Notes: a model not told the origin generated them from the letters alone. DNA of 64,000 nucleotides from Mytilus californianus (GCF_021869535.1 NW_026262734.1:74090339-74154338); one strand, 5' to 3'; counted from the first letter of the stretch, positions 47,508 through 58,975 are shown. Numbers and translations are program-made.

Positions 47508-48994
47508 ATTCCAGTGCAGTAATCAAACTACTAACATAATTAACATGATCAAAGTGTAACCACATAATCATAAACATTAGGGGAGTATTCAAACTAATAA
47601 AATGATCAGCCGATATAATAACATGATCATGAATTTTTAGGACAGAAATCGAAACTATCGGCATGATTAAACCAGGTTATAAAGGACAATAATCAAACAA
47701 TCGATTTGAAATGATGATGATGATTAAACCCTGTAATCACATGATCATCAAAGGCGGATTTAGAGGGGGCAGGGAGCTTCATATATGATAAATGTATAGA
47801 CTTTTAAACATATTGCTCCAAACGTTGGTTTCCCATAGGGCCTCATCCCCTTTTTCAAAATCTTGGAATCATGGGTCATGAATAATAAGGGCAATAATCA
47901 AATGATTAACATGATCAAAGTGTGATATTACATTATCTAATCTATCATGAATATCAAGGGTAATAATCAAACCTTAAATTAGATAATTATGAATATTAAG
48001 GGCAATAATCAAAAATATGTAATCAGATAATCATGAATAGTATAGGCAATAATCAATAGATTATCATGTTTTACTGTTCAATCATATGATTATGGTTATT
48101 AAGGGTAATAATCAAATGATCGTCATGTTCGAAACTGTGTAATCAGATGATCATGAATATAAGGGCAATATTCAAACGATCATCATGTTCAAACTGTGTA
48201 ATTAGATGATCATGAATATTCAGGGCAATAATCAAACAATCATCATGTTCAAACTATGTAATTAAATAATCATGAATATTAAGGGCAATAATCTAACGAT
48301 CATCATAGTCAAACTGCGTAATCAGATAATCATGAATATTAATGGTAATAATCAAACAATCATCATGGCCTAACTGTTCAATCATATGATCATGATTATC
48401 AGGGGCAAAAATCAATCAATCATCATGGCCGAACTGTTTAATCATATGATCATGATTATCAAGGGCAATAATCAGACGATCATCATGGCCTAACTGTGTA
48501 ATCATATGGTTATATATATTAAGGGCAACAATCAAACAGTCATCATGGCCTAAATGTTAAATCATATGATCATGATTATCAAGGGCAATAATCAGACGAT
48601 CATCACGGCCTAACTGTGTAATCATATGATTATGAATATTAATGGCAATAATCAAACAATCATCATGGCCTAACTGTTTAATCATATGATCATGATTATC
48701 AAGGGCAATAATCAGACGATCACCACTGCCTAACTGTGTAATCATATGATTATGAATATTAATGGCAATAATCAAACAATCATCATGGCCTAACTGTTTA
48801 ATCATATGATCATGATTATCAAGGGCAATATTCAGACGATCATCATGGCCTAACTGTGTAATCATATGATTATGAACATAGAGGGCAATATTTAAACGAT
48901 CTTCATGGTCAATCTGTGGAATAATATGATTATGATGATTATGAATATTAAGAGCAATAATCAAACGATAAACATGATTTGAATGTGTGATCAA
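47508..48994 (-). repeat. 60-bp minisatellite, arm B copy (about 20-24 units, decayed to the left)
   Basis: Well-preserved 60-bp units at about 48,290-48,990 alternate in a 120-bp pattern ('gtgtaatcatatgattatg' then 'gtttaatcatatgatcatg'). They become increasingly diverged toward 47,508, with an unrelated stretch at about 47,745-47,880. A 145-codon minus frame at 48,557-48,994 has the same first 60 or so residues as the arm A frame. The dyad-rich words 'atcatatgat' and 'atcatgat' could form hairpins. Confidence 0.9.
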
Positions 48995-49475
48995 CTTATC
49001 ATGAATAATAATTTCTTCTAACTATCAACATAATCACACCGTGTAATCATGAATATCAGGGGAAAACTCTTACTATCAACATGATCACACTACTCACTAG
49101 TTATAAGACTTATAGTGATTAACTTATACAGGGAATTTTATAAATCCCAGGTTGGACCAGAGCCTGATATTTTGGCCTAAATGTTTAAAGCAAAGGTATG
49201 TTTATTATTTGGTCGTAAAGAGGCAATTTTTGTTTTCGTGTTTACCCTTTTCTGCATCTTTAGGACTCACTTACCCGTCAGTTAACAGCAGTATAAATAT
49301 AACGTGAAATCGAAACAGAAAGTACACTTCGGAAATTCTCTTTTTCGTAGAATAAATCCGAGTTACATTAAGAACCAATTGTATGATAGATAACAAAAAT
49401 GAAAAATAAATAAGCCAATCAGAGCGTGGTCCATATCGTGGTTTTTAAATCCTAAAAACCACTACTATTATACCT
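48995..49475. repeat. Unique part of inverted-duplication arm B
   Basis: Inverted partner of 25,634-26,115. Homology stops at about 49,475, where arm A meets the 457-bp TIR element. Nothing coding was seen. Confidence 0.88.
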
Positions 49476-50159
49476 CTTTTCCCTCCATGACATTCATGTG
49501 GTATCCGGTAAAACCCGATATGACTTTAATATTAACTATTTCAACGCATGCGTGCTTGTGTTGTTTTTCAAGAAAGACCATTTCCTGTTGACATTCGCTA
49601 CAGATTTCTTCATTGTTTAGAGTAAGAAACATGATTTAACAAATGAGGAACAATTCTCACTCATGAAACTACGTAAAGTAGGCATTAAATAGGGCAAATG
49701 GTTTCAAATGCTCGATTGAAATAATGTAGAATGCACGTGTATTCAACAGTTCAAGTGACAGTGACGCTGTAACATGAACAAGATTACACATGTATGATCA
49801 GATCGGGTCTCACTAAATTAGCGACATAAAAAAAAACAAATTTAGCTTAAACAAATCAAAATGTCAAAGATTTCTAATAAATAAATATATCGAAAGTTCA
49901 AACATAGATTTAGTTGGTTTTTTTTTTAAATATATGTTACTTTATGTATGTATTTTCATTTCAAGTCAATTTCTTTTTCTCCACTCTCAATTTTTTTCCC
50001 CAACTCACATCAACATGTTTTTGCTTAGAACTTGTTTTCCTTCTTGATAACAAGAAATCAGTTTGCACAATTGTGTCTCTTTAATTATAATTCTACATAT
50101 CTATTGCATATCCTACATTGAAATAAATGAACACTCAATTAGAACAAACATTTCTTGAA
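49476..50159. other. AT-rich sequence, nothing recognised
   Basis: No exon, inverted repeat or familiar repeat was identified. Confidence 0.45.
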
Positions 50160-50350
50160 CATTGTTTCCACCTGCCCTTGGCGCCCTTACCTCAACAGAA
50201 AACTTAATCAAATACATGTCTATCAGCATTTCCAGTAAAATTGTTACATGCTTGTCTAAACAACTAATTAACTGACAATGACATATATAATCATCAGATA
50301 CATGTACAATAAACCTTTTGCAGTTTTATCACCTCTGTTGGTGATTGGCT
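50160..50350 (+). repeat. Local direct duplicate (partner about 54,170-54,560)
   Basis: 'cttaatcaaatacatgtcta', 'gcatttccagtaaaattgtt' and 'ttgcagttttatcacc' align in order with 'cttaatcaaattacatatct', 'gcatttccagtaaactgtta' and 'ttggcagttttatcacc' about 4.2 kb downstream. The weaker 'cacctgcccttggcgccc' pairs with 'ttgccattggtgcccta'. Confidence 0.7.
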
Positions 50351-50481
50351 TCTGCTAATTAGGTTTTTAAGATAATTGAACAAATATACTAGAACGGAAC
50401 CAGAAACAGAATGAACCACAGGAACCACAGAATATATTTATGAAGCCAGACATTTTACAAATAAATTAGATATTTACAGAT

Positions 50482-50622
50482 CTACCAGGATTTTTTTAAT
50501 TCCCAATACATGTACCAGCGGCGATCATATCCTCTCATATAGTCCCGACGCAACTGGAAGTAGTACCTCCTAGAGCGAAGCCAGTTGAATTGGTACAGAA
50601 TTACCAGTGAGGTGTTGTCCAT
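50482..50622 (-). CDS. Small Tyr/Arg/Trp-rich ORF (46 codons), unrecognised
   Basis: The minus-strand frame starts at a Met at 50,622 and ends TAG at 50,482-50,484. The product is rich in Tyr, Arg and Trp ('RSRRYYFQLRRDYMRGYDRR' near the middle). Base composition is clearly richer in G+C than the flanks. 'ttataaaagg', a TATA-like word, lies about 25 bp upstream of the Met. A perfect 11-bp inverted repeat (TTAATTCCCAA) brackets most of the frame at 50,496-50,506 and 50,623-50,633. It could be a small secreted or basic peptide gene, an exon of a larger gene, or a fragment of a transposable element. No family is recognised and no signal peptide is obvious. Confidence 0.3.
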   Translation of the reverse strand: MDNTSLVILYQFNWLRSRRYYFQLRRDYMRGYDRRWYMYWELKKSW

Positions 50623-50667
50623 TTGGGAATTAAATCGAACCTTTTATAATCCACTTTCATCATCTGT

Positions 50668-51111
50668 TTAAGGTAGCACGGTAGTATTTGCATTCCGGAA
50701 TTTAGGTTGCTCTTTTGTGTACCCTACTTAAGTCAATGTATCTGAACAGTGTGATTGGACAAAAAATACAGTATCAACTGAACATACTTTCCCAAACTGA
50801 GGGATGAATCAGGTGTAGAAAAATATGAAATAATTTTACATACAGATGAAAATGAATTTTTGAGAATTTTTTTAAATTTTGAATTCACTGCATGATAAAA
50901 AAGCACTAGTGGCCTTAGGTTTTTAAAGATAGCAAAAAAAGTAAACGGTCATGATACATATTTAAATTCATTTCTGAAAATTATAATGAAAGTACTTCAG
51001 TAAACTGCATGTGTACGTAAAATTTTGGGCAGTGCTAGAAAGTGGTGAAAAGTCTAAAAAGGCTATCATTATCCCTTATGGGCCAGGAAATACTAAAGTG
51101 CCACCTTAACT
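50668..51111. mobile_element. ~444-bp MITE related to the element at 25,177-25,633
   Basis: The left end 'tttaaggtagcacggtagta' and right end, inverted 'ttaaggtggcactttagtat', pair imperfectly. Internal phrases parallel the 25.2-kb copy in the same orientation. No coding capacity. Confidence 0.65.
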
Positions 51112-51862
51112 GGGATATATATGTTTACAATAAATCAATAGAGGTCCTTTTTTCACCTATTCAATTTGTAAGTTTATCAATAAAAAGTTGATTAGGGGCA
51201 ACTAGAATAAAAACAGCCCTTAAATTGCACCCCTGGGAGTGAAAATTGCTGATTCAGCAAATTTTGCCTGTTCTGTGGGTAATAATGTAAAAATTTACCT
51301 AGAAAGTAGAATTTCATTATTTTTATGTAACTTGCAGTACATTTTTGATAATAAATGTTCGCTTTAACTTTTCGCAGTGACTGACACATGTGCTACAACT
51401 GGAATATGAGACACGACATATTTTAGTTTCCTGTACGTCCTATAGTTTTCACTGAAAAATATAAAGTGCATAATTTCTTATTTTTTTCCACACAAGTACA
51501 GCTATACTAGTTTTCTTTAGGTTTAATTTGTAGTTCTGTGGTAACATGGCACCAGTGTGAGCTTTTTTGGAACCAGTAAGTGGTTTAGGGGTCCTTACTT
51601 ATTCATTTAGCTGAAATAGAGATAGTATTAGGGGTTTCTTTGCATTGACAAGACAATTTTTTGGACAAAGAATGTGATTTTGATTGTATATCAGCAAGAT
51701 TAAATAGTTTATTCATTTTCCATGCAAATATCATGAATTGTTTTGATTTTCTGACCCTGAAAAGCACAATAAAGGTAAATTGATTATTTAAGGGGACATA
51801 ATTTAACTTAATGCATACATGAGAAATAGACAAACAGTCATCTTAGAGATATATTCTAGTAC
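51112..51862. other. AT-rich sequence, nothing recognised
   Basis: Two short minus frames (65 and 76 codons) lack domains. No repeat was identified. Confidence 0.45.
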
Positions 51863-51874
51863 ATATGTAGGACT

Positions 51875-51975
51875 CTAAAGTGCGACGGGGACGCTAAAGT
51901 GCGATGGTCACGCTAAAGTGCGATGGTCTACGCTAAAGTGCGATGCCTCCATAAGCTAAAGTCTGATGGTCCGCG
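51875..51975. repeat. Short tandem repeat tail of the LINE
   Basis: Words 'ctaaagtgcgacggggacg', 'ctaaagtgcgatggtcacg', 'ctaaagtgcgatggtctacg', then 'ctaaagtgcgatgcctcc' and 'ctaaagtctgatggtccgcg' repeat head to tail. Position at the element's 3' end suggests a template-derived tail used in priming. Confidence 0.8.
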
Positions 51976-52479
51976 AAAGTATAGACGTAAGAGACGTAGT
52001 TTGATTATGACGTTGACAGTCGTTTATACAAACTAAAAATGAACACGCCGGAAGATAAATTACTAACATTTGATTAACAACTGTTAAACCAAATGTCAAT
52101 GACTTGTTAATAATTAATTTAAACCTAACCGTGCTTTGACGTCTGACGCAAATGTTTTTTTTTTTGGTAGCTGAAAGAAGAACTTGTATCCTGCAGTCGA
52201 CCATTTTATTTACTATTTAGATACAAAATAGAATTCGCATAAATATCCTGTACTGTGCTTTTATTGGAAGCGAACGGATACATTCAACTCATTGTTTATG
52301 CGGCAGTTTACTTTGCGGTCCCCATTAAAATATTGTCGCTTTAAAAAGTAACATCGGTAAATAAAGGTAGATGTTTGCATGCGTAAATTATAAATTGTCG
52401 GCTAAAATATAAGTTTGTACATTATAGGAAAATATAAAATGTAGTGCAGAAAGCCTGATTTAGATATTTATCTTTCAAG

Positions 52480-53922
52480 TTATATTTTGTCTTCATCAAC
52501 TAACTCACAGACAGATATCAAGATATCCAGATTCTCTACATTAAGAAGCCATATCAGTTTTTGGCTTGGAATCAAATGCCTAAAGTTTGGGCATAGTGAG
52601 TTAATAGTGGAATTTAAACAATTTCTCTTATCTTGAGATGATGTACACGAAAATAAAAAATGTTTTTCATCATCAACTTCATTTGAGGTGCACCTGAGAC
52701 ATATTCTGTCTTGTTGGAGAGTACCCTGATAGCGACCTTGTTCAATTCTTAGTCTGTGAGAAGAAATACGCAATCGAGTGAAATTTCTCCTCTGCTCAGG
52801 TGATTGTAATATAGTAAGATATCTTTCAAGACTAAAATGAGTCTTAAAAGTGCTGTAGCTACAAAGCTTCCCATCAGCACAATTGTGCATTTGTTTTCTC
52901 CACTGTATTTCATAGTCATGATAGTGCTGATAAAAAAACTTTTTAAATAAAATTTTGAATCTAAAGTTGCTTGCAAAGGCTAGACTGTCAACCCCATTAA
53001 TTTTTTTTTGCAAATAGTTTAAAGATCCATACCAAGAGGGAATTTTTGATTCAAATAATAGCTTTGACTCTAAATATGCATCTTTTAGTAATGGAAAGGA
53101 TGAACCCAAATTTTCAAGCCGGTGCCAGTATCTGATCATAGATTTGGTGATATCAAAATGTAAAGGAAATCTCCCAAGTTCTGAAAGAGTGGCAAAGTTT
53201 GTTGCTCTTTTCCCCACACCTAGTAATAGTTTACAAAATTTCATATGTAATCTTTCAGAAAGAAGTTTAGGATAGGCTTGATCAACTGGAGAAGTCTGAG
53301 AATTTAATTTTTTTTTGAAGGGATTAAAAAAGCCCCAAATTTCCGAACTATACAAAAGAATGGGTTTAATTGTATGATCAAATACGTGGAGGCTGTTTTC
53401 AATATTTGGATTCAGTGACAAGAAGTCCTTTCGTAGCTTGTAGTATGCTTTTAGTGCCTTATTGTACAATTCCTTCTGAGCAAAGGAAAAAGATCCTAAT
53501 GCACTAAATGTTATACCTAAATATTTACAATGTTGAACACAATCTATCAACATGTCATTAAAATAAAAATTATGTTTTATATGCCTGCCTGCCTTGTTAA
53601 ATACCATCACCTTAGTTTTTTTTAGATTAATTTTCATACACCAATCTTTACAATAATTATTTAATTGATCAAGTTTACACTGAAGCCCCTTTTCCGAGGA
53701 AGAAAAAATGACAATATCGTCAGCATATAATAAACAATGAACTGGCTTTGAGTTAACCAAGACAGGATCAGGTGACTTTTCAAGATAATCAGGGAGGTCA
53801 TTTATGAAAATTTTAAACAAATTTGGACTCAAATTATCTCCCTGTTTCACTCCCACCTTAGTTGGGAAAAGGTCTGTAACTCTATTCTTTAATCGAATAC
53901 ACGATTTACTCTGAGCATACAT
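52480..53922 (-). CDS. LINE reverse transcriptase C-terminal two-thirds, intact frame
   Basis: A 480-codon frame, in truth open about 18 further codons upstream to the truncation point at 53,978 ('LGTNFYNIIKSMYAQ'). Motifs in order: 'VGVKQGDNLSPNLFKIFIND' (palm), 'LLYADDIVIFSSS' with the catalytic Asp pair, 'KKTKVMVFNKAG' and 'CKYLGITFS' (thumb), and near the end 'ICLRCTSNEVDDEKHFLFSC', a Cys/His-containing tail typical of one group of non-LTR elements. The endonuclease and the first RT blocks are missing, so it cannot retrotranspose by itself. The clade is not assigned. A fragment of the same type lies at 22,390-22,650. Confidence 0.88.
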   Translation of the reverse strand: MYAQSKSCIRLKNRVTDLFPTKVGVKQGDNLSPNLFKIFINDLPDYLEKSPDPVLVNSKPVHCLLYADDIVIFSSSEKGLQCKLDQLNNYCKDWCMKINLKKTKVMVFNKAGRHIKHNFYFNDMLIDCVQHCKYLGITFSALGSFSFAQKELYNKALKAYYKLRKDFLSLNPNIENSLHVFDHTIKPILLYSSEIWGFFNPFKKKLNSQTSPVDQAYPKLLSERLHMKFCKLLLGVGKRATNFATLSELGRFPLHFDITKSMIRYWHRLENLGSSFPLLKDAYLESKLLFESKIPSWYGSLNYLQKKINGVDSLAFASNFRFKILFKKFFYQHYHDYEIQWRKQMHNCADGKLCSYSTFKTHFSLERYLTILQSPEQRRNFTRLRISSHRLRIEQGRYQGTLQQDRICLRCTSNEVDDEKHFLFSCTSSQDKRNCLNSTINSLCPNFRHLIPSQKLIWLLNVENLDILISVCELVDEDKI

Positions 53923-54169
53923 ACTCTTAATTATATTATAAAAATTTGTACCCAGCCCGATGTTTAATAACTTGAATTATATGTAGGACTATCAACATAA
54001 AATCAATGGTCAGTATAGTAGACGAGACATTTCAGCGTGTGCACTCTTGTTTAAACTTATCTGTAAGCAATTGAGGAACAAAATCACAACTATAAAGGAA
54101 AACCTCATTTCAAATTTAATAATCCCCTTTTTGGTTCTGTGTCTGGAGCAATTTTCTGACTTTGCCACC

Positions 54170-54560
54170 AACTGCAGTGTTCCCACTTGCCCAAAATAAA
54201 AATGCTGCTTGCCATTGGTGCCCTACCCCTCCTGTCTGCCAATGAAATAATAAAATTACACCCCAAGTTCTGTCTTTGCAACATTAGACCTTTTTGCTAA
54301 TAGGAATCTGTGACACTTGAACTATTGATGATGAAGAACAATCACTTTTTCATTATTGCAGCAGACATTTCTATTTTGATGTAAAATTTTACTGCAACGT
54401 CTGTGCAAACAAATAGCAATAAGGTGTATACACTTAATCAAATTACATATCTATTGGCATTTCCAGTAAACTGTTACATGATTGTCTTAACCACTAATAA
54501 ACTGACTATGACATATAATCAGGAACATTAGCCTTTGGCAGTTTTATCACCAGCTCAGTT
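54170..54560 (+). repeat. Local direct duplicate upstream of TCHP (partner 50,160-50,350)
   Basis: See the partner entry. The duplicate ends about 110 bp before the TCHP start codon, so it may overlap the 5' region of that gene. No TATA-like element was confidently identified. Confidence 0.65.
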
Positions 54561-54654
54561 CATCAGACATTTTCTTCTGAAAATGGAACAATTGAGCAAA
54601 ACTTTTGTTTTTCTAATCCAAAAAACTGAAGCAAATGTTTTTCAAATATTGTAG

Positions 54655-54864
54655 GTAAGCTGACTTTTTCAAAATGGCGCTACCAACTACTCCTCGCTAC
54701 TGGACAACAAGAAAGAATATTTATGAACAAGCTATAGTACGACACAGAGACCATAACGACCAGTTCAGGGAAAGATGGGGTACAGCTGTTAACTATTTTC
54801 AGAAATCTGACATGGAAGCTAAAAAGCAATCAAACTGGGGCTCAGAACAAAGCATGAGGTCAAG
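54655..54864 (+). CDS. TCHP: TCHP (trichoplein) first coding exon
   Basis: The start codon is at 54,674; the coding part encodes 63 full residues plus two bases. The N-terminus 'MALPTTPRYWTTRKNIYEQA' and then 'SDMEAKKQSNWGSEQSMRS' match the order of landmarks I know from vertebrate trichoplein (MALPT.P.YW, a SDI/SDM block, K..W.S). Trichoplein is a coiled-coil protein of the mother centriole and keratin filaments that restrains cilium formation through Aurora A. An AG at 54,653-54,654 may be an acceptor, so a 5'-UTR exon may exist upstream. The donor gtaatt follows at 54,865. The split codon (AG|C) continues perfectly as Ser in the next exon. Confidence 0.85.
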
Positions 54865-55427
54865 GTAATTTTTATTTGCTTAAAAAATATACAATTAGAG
54901 AATATACAAAATATACTGTAACTTATTGAATCAAGGTCACCATGGTCACTTTAGAAGTTTAAAAGAGACCTTTGATAAACGTATTGCAAACATATTTTAT
55001 TCATGGCAATGTTCATTGAATTTGACAAGGCTGGTTTGACAGCTGTATCAAAATAAAATTTTCCTAGCAATAGGACTATTGGAGATTGTGAATTGCTATT
55101 TTTTGCTGTTGGACATTAAGTTCTGTAAGTTTCATACTTTTGGTTGTTCTAATGAATTTCCTTTGGTCTTTTAAGCAACATTTTCTCAGCTTCATTTGAA
55201 GCTGTTTTAATACAATATAGGCATCTTTATTTACCTATACAGAGTATTTAAATAAATATAGAATAACTATAACTAATCCAAGAATTCAAAGGTAAAATAA
55301 CATGTAAGAACAACACCCATTTATTCACAAATTTGCATAGCACTTGAGCATATTGAATGAATTATCATTGTTGTTTGGCCCCTCATTGAATATTTTAAGA
55401 CATACAAATTCTTGGATGAGTTATTTT

Positions 55428-56930
55428 TATACGACCGCAAAAAATTTTTGCGTTCGTATATTGGTATGACGTTGGCGTCGTCGTCCGGCATCGTCGTCGT
55501 CCGAAGACACATTGGTTTTCACACAATAACTTTAAGTGAATGGATCTCTATGAAATTTTACCATAAGGTTCAATACCACAAAAGGAAGGTTGGGATTGAT
55601 TTTGGGGGTTATGGTACCAACAGTTAAGGAATTAGGGGCCAAAAATAAGCATTTTTGTAACTTCCAGACAATAACTTGTGTGTTAGTGTATGGATCTCTC
55701 TGACATTGAACCACAAGGTTCCATATCACAAAGGGAATGCTGGGATTGATTTTGGGGGTAATTGCTTCAAAATTTTAGGAATTAGGGGCCAAAAAAGGAG
55801 AAAAAAAACAAGCATTTTTCTAGTTTCATGACAATAACTTGTGTGTAAGTGTATGGATCTTTCTGAAATTGTACTACAAGGTTCCATATCACAAAGGGAA
55901 AGCTGGAATTGAGTTTGGGGGTAATTGCCCAAAACGTTTAGGAACAAGGGGCCAAAAATAAGCATTTTTCTTGTTTCCAGACAATAACTTGTGTTCAAAT
56001 GCATGGATCTCTCTGAAATTGTACTGCAAGGTACCATACCACAAAGGGAAGGCTGGGATTGAATTTGGGGGTAATTGCCTCAAAATTTTAGGAATTAGGG
56101 CCAAAAAGGGGCATAAAACAAGCATTTTTTCTAATTTCAGGACAATAACTTGTGTGTAAGTGTATGGATCTTTATGAAATTGTACTACAAGGTTACATAT
56201 CACAAAGGGAAAGCTGGGTTTGAGTTTGGGGGTAATTGCCCTAAACGTTTAGGAATTTGGGGCCAAAAAGGGGCCAAAAAACAAGCATTTTTACAGTTTC
56301 CAGACAATAACTTGTGTTCAAGTGTATGGATCTCTCTGAAATTGTACTGCAAGGTACCATACCACAAAGGGAAGGCTGGGATTGAGTTTGGGGGTGATGA
56401 ATCATAAGGGGGATAAAAAAATTGGGGGGGGGATTTTTTTTTCCTTTAAAATTTTCCATTTTAAGTTGGTTATTTTTTATCTATATATAAAAGCAAATAA
56501 TAATGATATTGTTTGGTTTCATCAAAAATTGAAATATTGGGGTTCTTTGATATGCTGAATCTAACTGTGTATTTAGATTCTTAATTTTTGGTCCCGTTTT
56601 CATATTGGTCTACATTAAGGTCCAAAGGGTCCAAAATTAAACTTAGTTTGATTTTAACAAAAATTGAATTCTTGGGGTTCTTTGATATGCTGAATCTAAC
56701 ATGTATGTAGTTAGATTTTGGATATTGGACCATAATAGGTAAATTAAAAATTTTCAAGTTCTTAGACCACATTCAGTCTGTGTCAGAAACCTATGCTGTG
56801 CCAAATATTTAATCACAATCCAAATTCAGAGCTGTATCAAGCTTGAATGTTGTGTCCATACTTGCCCCAACTGTTCAGGGTTCGACCTCTGCGGTCATAT
56901 CAAGCTGCGCCCAGCGGAGCATTTTATTTT
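55428..56930 (+). repeat. Dispersed mussel repeat with internal ~150-160-bp tandem units
   Basis: It opens 'atacgaccgcaaaaaatttt' and closes 'gacctctgcggtcatatcaa' and 'gctgcgcccagcggagc'. In between, 'caataacttgtg' recurs at 55,669, 55,830, 55,982, 56,143 and 56,305, marking units of 147-162 bp with 'ggatctctctgaaattgtac' and 'cacaaagggaaggctggg'. I know this as a high-copy mussel repeat. A shorter copy is at 57,841-58,610. Minus frames of 60-104 codons come from the tandem units. Confidence 0.75.
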
Positions 56931-57840
56931 CATAATGATTAATTCTAATGTAAATAGGGTAGAAAATGCGAGGGATTTCTATTCTTTCTCACTCGGATTT
57001 GATTTAATATCATCAACAGCTATTGTTGTACATTGTATGATGTTAGAGAAGTGATATTACATGATTTATTTCGCAGTGTATTTCAGTACAACCAGTGTAT
57101 TAATGACCAGTGTAATAAAAACCAATATCCAGCACCCTAATATTTTATGCTATAATAACAATAATGGTAGAAGTTTTACTGCACCATATGCATGATATAT
57201 GCAATTGGACAATTTATGTTTCTTCAGTGATGCTTGATGCCAAATGTTTTCAAATCAAAAACCTAACACAAAACCCCTTATAGTTTACACAGGAACAAAA
57301 TCAAACTTCTTTTACACTATGTAACTTGGCATCTACATTTTATTTTTTTCTCCAGATTGATTTTTAAGGTTTCCCATTGCAAATCATGGTAAATGTATTA
57401 ACCAACCATTTTGAAGAAATTGGTCAAGCAAACTCTCTGACACAGTTAATATAGGAATGGACTTGAACTCTTGACTTTCTAGTTCATTACTTGTCACCAA
57501 ATACGACTCATCACTGAACATTACTTGTCACGAATAACACAGCAGCTAAATTGATCCATCCTGTATTTTTGTTATCTGCATCAACAATGGTAAAAGCAGG
57601 TCTAGTAACCGCTTGTCTCTATCCATCATTCTGTCATTCCCTCCGTCCATCTGAAAGACTTCGGTAGAAAACATTCATCAAACGAGAAGAAAAAATATAC
57701 CCATCAAAATCCAAACAAAGATTTTATCTTTCTGAAACACAAAATGCATTAAACTTATATATATCTAGTGGGTTCTAGGCCTTAAAACTTTTCCAACTGC
57801 ACTGGTTTGTCTACAGGTACTGAGAGTAAATTGTTAGGTA

Positions 57841-58610
57841 TAACTACAGCAATTTTTGCGTATATTGGTATCACATTGTCGTCGGTGTCAGCGTCGTCCG
57901 TAGACATTTGGTTTCCGAACAATAACTTTAGTTTAAGTGTATGGATCTCTATGAATTTTTATTGAGCTTTTTGGTAAAAAAAGTACGCTTTTTGTTCAGG
58001 AATTAGGGGCCAATAAGGGTCTAAAACAAGCATTTTTCTAGTTTTCAGACAATAACTTGTGTTTAAGTGTATGGATGTCTCTTAATTTGTACCACATTTT
58101 ACAAAAAGAAAATTTCTTCAAAATAAATTTTTTTGGAAGGGGGGGAAACAAAAATTTTTGGGGAGGGGGGCAATTTTTTTCCTCAAAAGAAAATTCTTTT
58201 CAAATATTATTTTTTTTGGAAGGGGTTAAAAAAAATAATTTTGGGAGGGTCAATTTTTTTTCCTCAAGATTTAAGAAATTTTTTTTCAATTGGGGGTCAC
58301 AATTTATTTTGCTAATTCTTTGTATATAGTCTGAAAACAGATTTACTAAGTATTGCGCAACAGCACAGTGTATTGCACAACAGCAAGAAATCTTCAATTG
58401 AATATAAATTCAAATCATACAATTAATTTCAAGTTCTTTGACTACATTTATTCTGTGTCAGAAACCTATTATGTGTCAAATATTTAATTACAATCCAAAA
58501 TCAGACCTGTATCAAGCTTGAATATTGTGTCCATTTTTGCCCCAACCGTTCAGGGTTGGACCTCTGCTGTCGTATCCAGCTGCGCTCGGCGAAGCAGTTT
58601 ATTGTCCATT
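57841..58610 (+). repeat. Second copy of the tandem-unit mussel repeat, shortened
   Basis: 'gcaatttttgcgtatattgg', 'gacaataacttgtgtttaag' and the closing 'ccgttcagggttggacctct' match 55,428-56,930. Only about two internal units remain, and the middle is replaced by T-rich/G-rich text ('ggaagggggggaaac'). Confidence 0.7.
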
Positions 58611-58659
58611 TGTTATGACGAACCTTAAAAACACTCATTGTACATGTATAATTTTGGTC

Positions 58660-58975
58660 AATTTTTATACGCCTGTTTACGGGACGTATTATGGTATACC
58701 ATTGTCCGTCCGTTGTCAACATGTCGGACAATAACTCAAAAACACTTTAACCAATTTGCATGAAACTTTCGTGAATTGTATATATCTATTGACAATGATT
58801 GACGTGAGTTCCCTTTTTGGTTTTTATAAATTTTAGATTTTACATTTCCGAGTTATTGTGTTTATTCATTAAAAAAGGAGGATTTCCCAGTTTTCAGACA
58901 ATAACTCAAAAATGCTTTGAGCAGTTTTCATGAAACTTTGGTGAATTGTTTATATCTATTGACGTGAGCTCCTTT
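58660..58975 (+). repeat. Dispersed repeat with two ~150-bp units
   Basis: 'cgcctgtttacgggacgtat' opens it. 'gacaataactcaaaaacact' and 'catgaaactttcgtgaattg' at 58,727-58,780 recur as 'gacaataactcaaaaatgct' and 'catgaaactttggtgaattg' at 58,900-58,950. Confidence 0.65.

Larger units (their letters stand above)
51875..53978 (-). mobile_element. 5'-truncated LINE with 12-bp target-site duplication
   Basis: ATATGTAGGACT occurs at 51,863-51,874 and again at 53,979-53,990, directly bounding the element. The element's 3' end (low coordinates) consists of about five 19-23-bp repeats with 'ctaaagtgcgatggtcacg'. Its coding part stops at the 5' truncation next to the right duplication. This is the signature of target-primed reverse transcription. 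The main frame is intact, so insertion may be fairly recent. Confidence 0.85.

Noticed and set aside
55726..56407. Frames of 85-104 codons with repeated 'CSTISERSIHLNTSYC' or 'SLKLYCKVPYHKGKAG' text
   Set aside because: They come from the internal tandem units of a dispersed repeat and occur on both strands.
58057..58329. Phe/Asn-rich frames in T- and G-rich text
   Set aside because: Low-complexity DNA inside a degraded repeat copy.
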